Assembly (NCBI GenBank): GCA_016709875.1
Contig: JADJLZ010000002.1
Coordinates: 750,669 to 814,668, forward strand
Source: Planctomycetota bacterium
Lineage (GTDB): Bacteria > Planctomycetota > UBA1135 > GCA-002686595
Direction of reading: 5' to 3'
DNA: 64,000 nucleotides
Shown: piece after piece, positions 25,986 to 34,305 of the stretch
How positions within the stretch are numbered: the stretch's first letter is position 1
Layout: every line of letters begins with the position of its first letter
Position numbers and translations under genes: made by a program
The notes under the pieces: model-generated
Databases searched by the model: none
Seen by the model: the letters and a program-made list of their open reading frames with translations, nothing else
Told to the model about the DNA's origin: nothing

Positions 25986-27488
25986 ATGACGACCCCCATC
26001 TTCAGGAACCTCGCACGGATCCCGGCCCTCGCCGCCCTCGCTCTCCTCGCCCCGACGCTGCACGCGACGGGCGGGAAGATCGTGATCAAGGCCGGTCGGA
26101 TCATCACGCAGTCCGGACCCGACATCCAAAACGGCGTGATCGTGATCGAGAACGGCAGGATCACCTCGGTCGGGGCAGACACGAAGGCGCCCTGGGACGC
26201 GGAGGTTCTCGATCATCCCGAGCTCGTCGCGTTCCCCGGCTTCGTGGAGGCGCACACCTCGCGCGGCATGGATCGCTCGAACGAGAACATCACCGTCACG
26301 CCGTTCCTCGACGTGCGGGACTCGATCGACCCGATCAGCTTCTACTTCGAGGACTCGCTGCGCGCGGGCATCACCACGATCAACGTGCAGCACGGGAACA
26401 GCTGCGTGATCGGCGCCCAAGGCATGATCGTGAAGCCCTTCGGCATCACGATCGAACAGCTGCAGGTGCGCCCGCAATCGGGCATCAAGATCGTCGCGAG
26501 CCCGCGGCCGGGCGCGTCGCGTGCGTTGCAGGCCCAGCAGCTGCGCGGAGCCTTCGCCGACCTGCGCCGCTACCTCGAGAAGCTCGTCCAGGACACCAAG
26601 GACGGCAAGGACACGGCGCGCCGCGAAGCGCTGTTTCAGGGCCGTGACATGGACAAGGACGAGAACAAGACCGGCCGCGCGATGGAAGGCAACGCGAACT
26701 GGAAGCTCAAGGGCTTCGAGATCGTCCCGCGCGGCGAAGTCGACGACAAGCAGGAGCCCCTGCTGCGCGCGGTCGAGGGCAAGCTGCCCGTGTTCCTGTA
26801 CTGCGACAGCGCCGCCTCCGTGCTGCTCGGCATCGACGTCGCGCGCGAGAACGGGCTGCTCGGCACGACCACGCTCGTGCTCGACGGCGACTCCTGGAAG
26901 GCGGCCGATCAGATCGCCGCGGCGAAGCTCTCCGTGATCCTCTCGCCCGAGTTGGTCTACAGCGAGCGCGATCCGGTGACCGGCAAGGAGGTCCGGACCT
27001 TCGTCCCGGGCGTGTTCGACAAGAAGGGCGTGCACTTCGCGCTGCAGTCGTTGAACCAGTCCTCGCAATCGCTCTGGTTCCAAGCCGCGACCTGCGTCGC
27101 TTGGGGACTGGACCGCAAGAAGGCCCTCGACGCAGTCACGCGCGTTCCCGCCGAGGAACTGCGCCTGGGCAAGCGCGTCGGCTCGCTCGAAGCGGGCAAG
27201 GACGGCAACGTGCTGTTGCTGAACGGCGATCCGCTCTCGGTCAAGTCGAGCGTGCAGTACGTCGTGCTCGAAGGTGATCTCGTCTACGACCGCAGCAAGG
27301 ACGTGCGCGTGCGCCAGTTGATCGAGGGCGTCGAGCAGAACAACACCGCTCCGAGCGGGGCTGTGGAGCCGGGTGACGTCTGCGGTGACGAGCACAAGGA
27401 AGTCGGCGGCGATCCCACCAAGAAGGATCCCGGCGAGAAGAAGGACGAAACCAAGCCCGATCACGATCACGGCGGCAAGAAGGACTGA
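25986..27488 (+). CDS. Exported amidohydrolase-like protein 4
   Basis: A 500-residue protein. Signal peptide NLARIPALAALALLAPTLHA, then IVIKAGRIITQSGPDIQNG and near the end GSLEAGKDGNVLLLNGDPL. The metal site is FPGFVEAHTSRGMD: one histidine but not HxH. The C-terminus is a charged tail with several HD/HDHGGKKD residues. ATG 25986 opens the signal peptide; ATG 25917 overlaps the previous stop and would add 23 residues in frame. It contains PVFLYCDSAASVLLGIDVA, the helix-strand unit also seen in proteins 1 and 5. Confidence 0.8.
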   Translation: MTTPIFRNLARIPALAALALLAPTLHATGGKIVIKAGRIITQSGPDIQNGVIVIENGRITSVGADTKAPWDAEVLDHPELVAFPGFVEAHTSRGMDRSNENITVTPFLDVRDSIDPISFYFEDSLRAGITTINVQHGNSCVIGAQGMIVKPFGITIEQLQVRPQSGIKIVASPRPGASRALQAQQLRGAFADLRRYLEKLVQDTKDGKDTARREALFQGRDMDKDENKTGRAMEGNANWKLKGFEIVPRGEVDDKQEPLLRAVEGKLPVFLYCDSAASVLLGIDVARENGLLGTTTLVLDGDSWKAADQIAAAKLSVILSPELVYSERDPVTGKEVRTFVPGVFDKKGVHFALQSLNQSSQSLWFQAATCVAWGLDRKKALDAVTRVPAEELRLGKRVGSLEAGKDGNVLLLNGDPLSVKSSVQYVVLEGDLVYDRSKDVRVRQLIEGVEQNNTAPSGAVEPGDVCGDEHKEVGGDPTKKDPGEKKDETKPDHDHGGKKD

Positions 27489-27490
27489 TC

Positions 27491-30316
27491 ATGCTCCTCC
27501 AGGCATTCCTCGTTCTCTCCGCTACGGGCGCGACCGCGCACGCCGGAGGGGACTACATCGCGTTGCAGGCCGGCACGATCCAGCTCGTCGAGGGCGGCCA
27601 GGTGCTCGAGGGCGGCGGCACGATCCTCGTGCTCGACGGCAAGATCGTCGCGGCAGGCAAGGATCTGGCGATTCCGCGCTCGGCGCGCGTGGTCGACTAC
27701 GGGCCGGATGCAGTGATCGTCCCGGGTTTCGTGGCGGCGAACTCGCCGATGCCGCGCTCGGCTTCCGAGCGCACCGCGGACCCGACACTGCTCGCGATCG
27801 ACAACTTCGACGGCTTCGACTCCTACGCCTTCGCGCTGCAGGAAGGCATCACCACGGCCTACCTCGCGCCGACGCGCGGCCGGCTGATCGCCGGACAAGG
27901 CGCCGTGGTGAAGCTCGCGGGCGAGGATCCGCAGGCGCGAGTGCTCAGCGCGAGCGCCTCGATCCAGGGCTCGGTCGGCCGCGAGGCGCGCAACACGCCC
28001 GGCTACTGGAAGCCGCCGATTCCCGCCTCGATCGACGTGGGGCTGGGCATGGAGCAGGCGCAGCTGCCGAGGACGCTGATGGGCGCGATGGTCGCGCTGC
28101 GCGAGATCTTCGACATCGCGCACGGCGGTCCCGACGACGGCAGCTACGGCCCCGAGCTCGCACCGACGCTCTCGGCGCTGATGCACGAGCACCGGCCCTG
28201 GCGCATGGGCGCCAACGAAGCCAGCGAAGTGCGCGCGTTGCTCGCGTTCTTCGAGAAGAGTGGCGAGCCGCTGGTGATCGACGGCGGCCAGGGCAGCGCC
28301 GAGGTCGCCGACCAGATCGCCAAGGACGGCTTCAGCGTCGTGGTCAAGCCGCCTGTTCGGCCCAACACACCCGGCCGCGACTTCGGCAAGGATGGCGACG
28401 ACCACTGGCCGAGCTACGACACCGCCGCGCGGCTGGAGAAGGCCGGCGTGCGCTTCGCGATCGCGACACCCGACGGTGTCGGGATGCAGGACCTGCGCTT
28501 TGTCGCGGGCGTCGCCTCGCGCGGCGGATTGAGCCCGGCCGCCGCACTGCGCGCGGTGACGCTCTCGGCGGCCGAGATCCTCGGCGTGGCCTCGCGTGTC
28601 GGCTCGATCGCTCCGGGCAAGGACGCCGACTTCGCGGTTTTCGAAGGTGCGCCGCTGGGTTCGGGCGGGAGCCTGCTCGCGACCTGGGTCGACGGCGAGC
28701 TCGCCTTCAAGGCCTACCAGAGTTCGGCGACGGTGCTCTCGGTCGAGAACCTCTACGTCGGAGACGGCACGATCCTCAGCCCCGGCGAGCTGCTGCTCGA
28801 GAACGGGAAGATCCGCGCTGTCGGCCGCCGCGTCGGCCGGCCCGCAGGCGCGACCGTGGTGCACGGCGAGAGCGCGATGCCCGGGATGATCGACAGCCTG
28901 GGCTACCTCGGCCTCGAGGGCTCGCGCCGCATGCCGCCCACGCGCTTCGACCTGAAGCGCATCGTCGAGCCCGGCGATTCCGCCGACCGGCGCGTCGCGC
29001 GCGCCGGCGTCACGACCGTGCTGCTCACACCGCGCGGTGACAATCGCAGCGGAGCTCCGATGCTCGCGTACAAGCCCGCGGGCCAGGACGTCGACGACAT
29101 GGTGGTCGCGGATCCCGCGGCGCTGCGGCTGCGCTGGAACGATCGCAACCGACTCCAGGCGGGCCGTGCTGTGCGCGAGGTCATCGGGCGCGCCGCCGAA
29201 TACCGCAACAAGTGGGACGAGTACGAGAAGAAGCTCGCCGAGTGGACGCCTCCCCCGGATGAACCCGCGAAGCCCGCGGCCAAGGAGGAGGAGTCGAAGA
29301 AGGACGGCGACTCCGACGCCAAGGCCGACCCGGAGAAGAAGGACGAGGAGAAGAAGGACAGCGGCAAGAAGAAGAAGGGCGAGGAGGAAGCCAAGCCCGT
29401 CACCGGCGCGTGGGAGACCAAGATCACGCTGCCGCCGCTGGAGGCGACGCGCATGCGCCTGTACGTCCTCGAGGAAAACGGCGCCGTACACGGCTCGCTG
29501 CGCTGCGACGCACTCTCCGACGACCTGATCGAAGTCAGCGGAGAGCGCAAGGAGAAGAAGCTGCACCTCGAGGGTGTCGGTTCGCGCGGGCTGGTCACGC
29601 TCGATGCCGAAGAGGCCAAGGGCAAGCTCAAGGGCAAGCTCACGCTGGGATCCGCGAGCGCCGAATTCGAAGCCGAGCAGACCTCGACCGAGTACGTGGT
29701 CGCGGGCCGCAGCGAGCGCCGCCGCGAGAAGGAGGCGAAGAAGACCGAGCCCAAGGGCAAGCCGCGCGCCCCGGGCATCGATCCCGAGCTCGAGCCGATC
29801 CGCCGCGCGATGCTGGGCGAGGCCGCCGTGATCATCGCCGTCGAGCGCAAGGACGAGATCCTCGCCTGCGTCGACGTGTGTGAAGCCGCGGGGCTGAAGC
29901 CGATCCTCTACGGCGCGAGCGAGGCCTGGAAGGTCAAGGACCAGATCGCCGGGCGCGTCGCCGGCGTGCTGCTCACCCAACGCGTCGTCGAGACCGATCC
30001 GGAGACGGGCGCGGAGAAGCGCAACCGCTTCGCCGAGCTGCAAGGGGCCGGAATTCCCGTTGCCTTCCACAGTGCAGCGGAGGAGGGCGCCGCCGACCTC
30101 CCGCTGATGGCGGCCTACGCGGTCGCGCAGGGGATGAGCCCCGACGGCGCGCTGCGCGCCCTCACCAGCGACGCGGCGAAGATGTTCGCGATCGACGGCG
30201 AGGTGGGCCGCCTGGCGGTCGGCCTCGACGCCGACGTGTTGCTGCTCGATGGACCTCCCGCGGATCCCGCGACGAGCGTGCGACGAGTGTGGGTCGACGG
30301 CCAGGAGGTCCGCTGA
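27491..30316 (+). CDS. Exported tandem amidohydrolase-like protein 5 (two domains)
   Basis: A 941-residue protein made of two amidohydrolase-like units. Unit 1 (about 20-415) opens IALQAGTIQLVEGG and closes GSIAPGKDADFAVFEGAP; unit 2 (about 418-941) opens LSVENLYVGDGTILSPGE and closes GRLAVGLDADVLLLDGPP. Neither has HxH (VPGFVAANSPM and MPGMIDSLGYL). Unit 2 is split by a Lys/Glu/Asp-rich stretch (about 600-635) and a small beta domain starting GAWETKITLPP. Signal peptide MLLQAFLVLSATGATAHA. It looks like a fusion of two neighbouring family members. Confidence 0.8.
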   Translation: MLLQAFLVLSATGATAHAGGDYIALQAGTIQLVEGGQVLEGGGTILVLDGKIVAAGKDLAIPRSARVVDYGPDAVIVPGFVAANSPMPRSASERTADPTLLAIDNFDGFDSYAFALQEGITTAYLAPTRGRLIAGQGAVVKLAGEDPQARVLSASASIQGSVGREARNTPGYWKPPIPASIDVGLGMEQAQLPRTLMGAMVALREIFDIAHGGPDDGSYGPELAPTLSALMHEHRPWRMGANEASEVRALLAFFEKSGEPLVIDGGQGSAEVADQIAKDGFSVVVKPPVRPNTPGRDFGKDGDDHWPSYDTAARLEKAGVRFAIATPDGVGMQDLRFVAGVASRGGLSPAAALRAVTLSAAEILGVASRVGSIAPGKDADFAVFEGAPLGSGGSLLATWVDGELAFKAYQSSATVLSVENLYVGDGTILSPGELLLENGKIRAVGRRVGRPAGATVVHGESAMPGMIDSLGYLGLEGSRRMPPTRFDLKRIVEPGDSADRRVARAGVTTVLLTPRGDNRSGAPMLAYKPAGQDVDDMVVADPAALRLRWNDRNRLQAGRAVREVIGRAAEYRNKWDEYEKKLAEWTPPPDEPAKPAAKEEESKKDGDSDAKADPEKKDEEKKDSGKKKKGEEEAKPVTGAWETKITLPPLEATRMRLYVLEENGAVHGSLRCDALSDDLIEVSGERKEKKLHLEGVGSRGLVTLDAEEAKGKLKGKLTLGSASAEFEAEQTSTEYVVAGRSERRREKEAKKTEPKGKPRAPGIDPELEPIRRAMLGEAAVIIAVERKDEILACVDVCEAAGLKPILYGASEAWKVKDQIAGRVAGVLLTQRVVETDPETGAEKRNRFAELQGAGIPVAFHSAAEEGAADLPLMAAYAVAQGMSPDGALRALTSDAAKMFAIDGEVGRLAVGLDADVLLLDGPPADPATSVRRVWVDGQEVR

Positions 30317-31692
30317 TGAAGACCACGCGTTCCAGGCGCAGGGCTTTCTGCGCAGCTTGCGCCGTCGTGCTCGGCGCGCTCGCCGCGAGCTCGTTGCAGA
30401 CGGCCGCCGCGCAGCAGATGCAGGGCAAGCAGGCTGTCGTCGCGGCTCCGCGCGCACCGCTCGCCGGCGAGAAAGGCGGGCCTGGGCTCGCGCTGCTCGC
30501 GCGCAAAGTGCTCGCCGTCCCGCTGGACGGGCAGCAGGTCGTCGACAACGCCGTCGTGCTCGTGAAGGACGGCAAGATCGAGGCCGTCGGTCCGGCGCGC
30601 AGCACGCCGATCCCGGCCGGCTACGAGGTCCAGGACGTCGGCGACAAGTGGCTCATGCCCGGGATGATCGACCTGCACACCCACATCGGGGGCACGTACG
30701 ACATCAACGACATGGTCTACCTCGTCAACCCGGGGCTGCGTGTCTCGACCTCGGTCATCCCCAAGAACGAGGCGCTGAAGCGCGACCTTGCCTCGGGCGT
30801 CACGACCGTGCTCTTCATCCCCGGTTCGGGAGTGAACATGAGCGGTCAGGGCGTGCTGATCAAGACCGGCCACGAGCGCTACGAGGATGCTCTCGTGCGT
30901 GCGCCCGGCTCGCTCAAGATCGCGCAAGCGGGCAACCCCGAGGGCTGGGTCATGGGCATCGGCCGCTCGTTCATGAACTGGGACACGCGTGAGATGCTCA
31001 AGCGCGGCCAGGCCTACGCGAAGCGCTGGGAGGCCTTCGAGAAGGGCACGGGCCCCAGGCCCGAGCGCCTCTTCGACCTCGACGTCTTCCCGGACCTCTT
31101 CAACGACGGACCGGACGGCCACAAGCGCACGCAGGTCAGCACGCACACGCAGATGTTCCAGGTCGTGTTGATGACGATCACGATGCTGAAGGGCGAGTTC
31201 GGTCTCGATGCCTACATCGACCACGGCTCGCTGGGCGGCTACCGCGCCGCCGAGCTGGCCCTGAAGATGGGGGTACCCGCGATCCTCGGCCCGCGCGAGA
31301 TCGAGATCCCCACACGCCAAATCATCGGCTGGACCAACTCCGACCCCGACGCGATCCGCGGCATGGGTGCGGAGTACCAGAAGCGCGGAATGCGCATGAT
31401 CGGCTTCAACACCGATGCGCCCGTAATCCCCGCCGAGGAACTGCAGCTGCAGGCCGGCATGGCCGGGCGCTACGGGATGGACTTCTCGAACCTCGAGGGT
31501 GTGCGCGGTCTGACGATCGTCCCGGCCACGACCGCGGGGATCCAGAAGCGCGTCGGCAGCATCGAGCCCGGCAAGGACGCGGACATCGTCGTGATCTCAG
31601 GCGACCCGGCCGACCCGCGCAAGTGGGTCGAGAAGGTGCTCAGCGACGGCAAGTGGGTCTACGACTCGACCAAGGAACGCCGTCTGTGGTGA
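30316..31692 (+). CDS. Exported amidohydrolase 6 with intact metal motif
   Basis: A 458-residue protein with a signal peptide (RRRAFCAACAVVLGALAASS) and a full amidohydrolase core: LMPGMIDLHTHIGG with H121 and H123, a later histidine in STHTQMF, and the catalytic-type aspartate in GFNTDAPVIP near residue 366; closing strand GSIEPGKDADIVVISGDP. The family hydrolyses amide or ester bonds of cyclic and peptide substrates at a metal centre. GGAGG precedes the ATG, which overlaps the previous stop. With protein 7 it is one of only two cluster members that look catalytically competent; the substrate is unknown. Confidence 0.85.
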   Translation: MKTTRSRRRAFCAACAVVLGALAASSLQTAAAQQMQGKQAVVAAPRAPLAGEKGGPGLALLARKVLAVPLDGQQVVDNAVVLVKDGKIEAVGPARSTPIPAGYEVQDVGDKWLMPGMIDLHTHIGGTYDINDMVYLVNPGLRVSTSVIPKNEALKRDLASGVTTVLFIPGSGVNMSGQGVLIKTGHERYEDALVRAPGSLKIAQAGNPEGWVMGIGRSFMNWDTREMLKRGQAYAKRWEAFEKGTGPRPERLFDLDVFPDLFNDGPDGHKRTQVSTHTQMFQVVLMTITMLKGEFGLDAYIDHGSLGGYRAAELALKMGVPAILGPREIEIPTRQIIGWTNSDPDAIRGMGAEYQKRGMRMIGFNTDAPVIPAEELQLQAGMAGRYGMDFSNLEGVRGLTIVPATTAGIQKRVGSIEPGKDADIVVISGDPADPRKWVEKVLSDGKWVYDSTKERRLW

Positions 31693-32969
31693 GAGCGCGC
31701 GCGATCTCGATCCTGTTCGCGGCGAACCTGTTGGCCCTCGCGGGTTCGTGCGCGAGCACACGCTCGGGTGCGCCGGGCGGACGTCTCTCGACGGACGCGC
31801 TGGGGAAGATCGAGAACCTCGCACAGGGCGAGCAGGGCTACGCCCTCGTCGCCTCCAAGGTCTTCGCGCTCGACGAGGACGACCACGTCTACTCGCCGGG
31901 CATGGTGCTCGTGCGCGGCTCGAAGATCGCGTATGTCGGTCCGCCGCGCGAGGTGCCCGCGGGTTACGCGAAGCTCGAGTATCCCGAGGGCGTCGTGTGT
32001 CCCGGGATGGTCGACCTGCACTCGCACGTCCAGAGCGGCGGCTTCGGCGACGTCAACGACATGGTCATGCCGGTCAACCCGGAGTTCCGCGCCTCGTCCG
32101 CGATGCGCCCCTCGAATCCGGCGATCAAGCGCGCCTGCGCCAGCGGCATCACCACGCTCTACGGCATCCCCGGCAGCGGCACGAGCCTCGGCGGCTTCGG
32201 CCTGCTCTACAAGACGAAGACGCACGCGAGCTTCGACGACTGCGTGATCCGCAGCGTCGGCGGCATGAAGGTCGCGCAGGCATACAACCCGGAGCGGCGC
32301 GCAGGCGACCTCGGTCTGACGCGCGCGGGACTCGCCTGGATGCTCGAGAACATCAATCACCAGGCGCTCGGCGCCGAGCGCGAGGGCCGCTTCGATCCCG
32401 CGCTCGCGAACCTCCAGAAGGTGCACCGCAAAGAGATCCCGGTGCTGATCCACTGCGCCGGCAGCGACTCCTTCCCGGCCGCGGCGCGCATGTGGAAGAC
32501 CGAGTTCGATACCAACTGCGTGCTCTCGCACGGCTGCTTCGACGCGCACCTGACCGCGCCCTACGAAGTCGGCCTGGGCGTGCCGATCAACGCCGGACCG
32601 CGCACGATCGACTACTACTCGACGCGCGACGGCGCGCTCACCGGCATCGCGCACGAGTACGAGAAGGCGGGAGTGAAGCACCTCTCGCTCAACACCGACT
32701 CGCCGGTCGTGCCCGAGGAGGAGCTCTTCCTCCAGGGTTCGATCTCCGCTCACATGGGCGCGGATTCCTACCAGATGCTGCGCGCGGTGACGATCAACCC
32801 GGCGCTCGTCTTCGGCCTGGGCAAGCGCCTGGGCAGCCTCGAGCCGGGCAAGGACGCCGATGTCGTCGTGCGCAACGGCGAGCCGCTCGACCCGCGCTCG
32901 CACGTCGAGACGGTGCTCATCGACGGCGCCATCGAATACGACTGGAAACGCGACGGACAATGGTTCTGA
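31689..32969 (+). CDS. Amidohydrolase lipoprotein 7 with intact metal motif
   Basis: A 426-residue protein starting at GTG 31689, which overlaps the preceding stop (GTGA). The N-terminus is a lipoprotein signal (ISILFAANLLALAGSC, lipidated Cys 21). The metal site is CPGMVDLHSHVQSGG with H111 and H113; further ligands are likely in VLIHCAGSDSF and VLSHGCFDAH, and the aspartate in LSLNTDSPVVPE. Closing strand GSLEPGKDADVVVRNGEPL. It resembles protein 6 closely in the NDMV..VNPE and IPGSG segments. Lipid anchoring could tether the other cluster products to a membrane. Confidence 0.85.
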   Translation: MRARAISILFAANLLALAGSCASTRSGAPGGRLSTDALGKIENLAQGEQGYALVASKVFALDEDDHVYSPGMVLVRGSKIAYVGPPREVPAGYAKLEYPEGVVCPGMVDLHSHVQSGGFGDVNDMVMPVNPEFRASSAMRPSNPAIKRACASGITTLYGIPGSGTSLGGFGLLYKTKTHASFDDCVIRSVGGMKVAQAYNPERRAGDLGLTRAGLAWMLENINHQALGAEREGRFDPALANLQKVHRKEIPVLIHCAGSDSFPAAARMWKTEFDTNCVLSHGCFDAHLTAPYEVGLGVPINAGPRTIDYYSTRDGALTGIAHEYEKAGVKHLSLNTDSPVVPEEELFLQGSISAHMGADSYQMLRAVTINPALVFGLGKRLGSLEPGKDADVVVRNGEPLDPRSHVETVLIDGAIEYDWKRDGQWF

Positions 32970-32991
32970 CGCGCACGCAAGAGAAGAAAAC

Positions 32992-34305
32992 ATGATCCTC
33001 CAGACCCTGCTCCTCAGCCTGGCCTCCGCGCTCCCCTCCGCGGACCCGCAACCCGCGGCCTTGCCGAACCTGTTCGCGATCCGCGTCGGGCGCGCGGAGA
33101 CGATCACGAACGGCACACTGCAGCACGCCGTGATCCTCGTCGAAGGCGGCAAGATCGTCACGATCGGCGAGGACCTGCCGGTCGAGCGCGGGATCCCGGT
33201 CATCGACCGACCCGACTGGGTCGTGATGCCCGGACTGGTGAACGCCTATTCGCGCCTCAGCCTAGAGGGCGATGCCGGCGAGGAGTTCAGCCCGGAAAAC
33301 AAGGCCAGTGACGAGCTCTTCGCGGACAGCGAGGAACTGAAGGATGTCGTCAAGTACGGCGTCACGACGCTCGGTCTGTACCCGGCCGGCAACGGCGTCT
33401 GCGGGCAGGCGGTCGCGATCCGTCCGCTGGGCAAGACCAACGCGGATCTCGTGCTCGCGGACAGCTGCTACCTGAAGATCGTCCTGCGCGCGAGTTCGAG
33501 TTCGAAGCGCGCGCTGCGCGACGGCTTCAAGAAGGCCGACGACTACGTGGAGAAGGAGAAGAAGGCGCGCGAGAAGTGGGACAAGGAGCAGGAGAAGAAG
33601 AAGAGCAAGCCCACGACGAAGAAGGAGGAGTCCAAGTCCGAAGACGAGAAGAAGGACGACTCCAAGGACGAGAAGAAGAGCGCCGGCCCCGACGTCTACG
33701 TGCCCCCGGAGGCGGACCCCAAGGCGCAAGCGTTCCTCGACCTGCGCTCGGGCAAGCTGCGCGCCCTGGTCAGTGTGCAGAGCGCCGCGGAGTACCTGCA
33801 CTTCCTCGATGCGCTCGGCGAGGAGAAGATCAGCTGGGATCTGCGCCTGCCGTTGCAGCGCGAGAGCGACCTCTACTACGTGCTCGAAAAGAAGGCCTAC
33901 GGTCTCGAGGCGGACGGAATCGGCGACAAGAAGGCGCGCTGCGTGCTTGAGCCGACGCTGACGGTGGAGCCTGGGACGATGCACGTGCGCAACCTGCCGA
34001 TGGAATTCGCGCGCGCGGGCGCCAAGCTCGTCTTGATCCCGCGTTCGGAGTCCAATCCCGACCACGAGCACTGGCTCGCGAACGTCGGCGAGGTCGTCGC
34101 CGCCGGACTCGACCGCGCCACGGCCCTGCGCGCCATGACGCTCGAAGCAGCGGAACTGCTCGGCGTCGACAAGCGCCTTGGGAGCCTGGAGAAGGAAAAG
34201 GACGCGAACCTGCTCTTCTTCAGCGGAGACCCGCTCGAACCGACCAGCAAGCTCGAAGCCGTGATGCTCGAAGGACGAATCGTCTTCGGTGAGGTGAAGC
34301 CGTGA
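32992..34305 (+). CDS. Exported amidohydrolase-like protein 8 (no HxH)
   Basis: A 437-residue protein: short signal peptide MILQTLLLSLASALPSA, opening strands FAIRVGRAETITNGTLQHA, closing strands GSLEKEKDANLLFFSGDPL. The metal site reads MPGLVNAYSRLSLE. A very charged Lys/Glu/Asp segment (about residues 185-230, with KEKKAREKWDKEQEKKK) sits in the barrel, as in protein 1. ATG 32992 follows the preceding gene by 22 bases. It overlaps the start region of protein 9. Probably non-catalytic. Confidence 0.8.
   Translation: MILQTLLLSLASALPSADPQPAALPNLFAIRVGRAETITNGTLQHAVILVEGGKIVTIGEDLPVERGIPVIDRPDWVVMPGLVNAYSRLSLEGDAGEEFSPENKASDELFADSEELKDVVKYGVTTLGLYPAGNGVCGQAVAIRPLGKTNADLVLADSCYLKIVLRASSSSKRALRDGFKKADDYVEKEKKAREKWDKEQEKKKSKPTTKKEESKSEDEKKDDSKDEKKSAGPDVYVPPEADPKAQAFLDLRSGKLRALVSVQSAAEYLHFLDALGEEKISWDLRLPLQRESDLYYVLEKKAYGLEADGIGDKKARCVLEPTLTVEPGTMHVRNLPMEFARAGAKLVLIPRSESNPDHEHWLANVGEVVAAGLDRATALRAMTLEAAELLGVDKRLGSLEKEKDANLLFFSGDPLEPTSKLEAVMLEGRIVFGEVKP

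Noticed and set aside
27467..30457. 996-codon open frame on the minus strand
   Set aside because: Antisense shadow of amidohydrolase-like protein 5; charged and low-complexity, no start signal.
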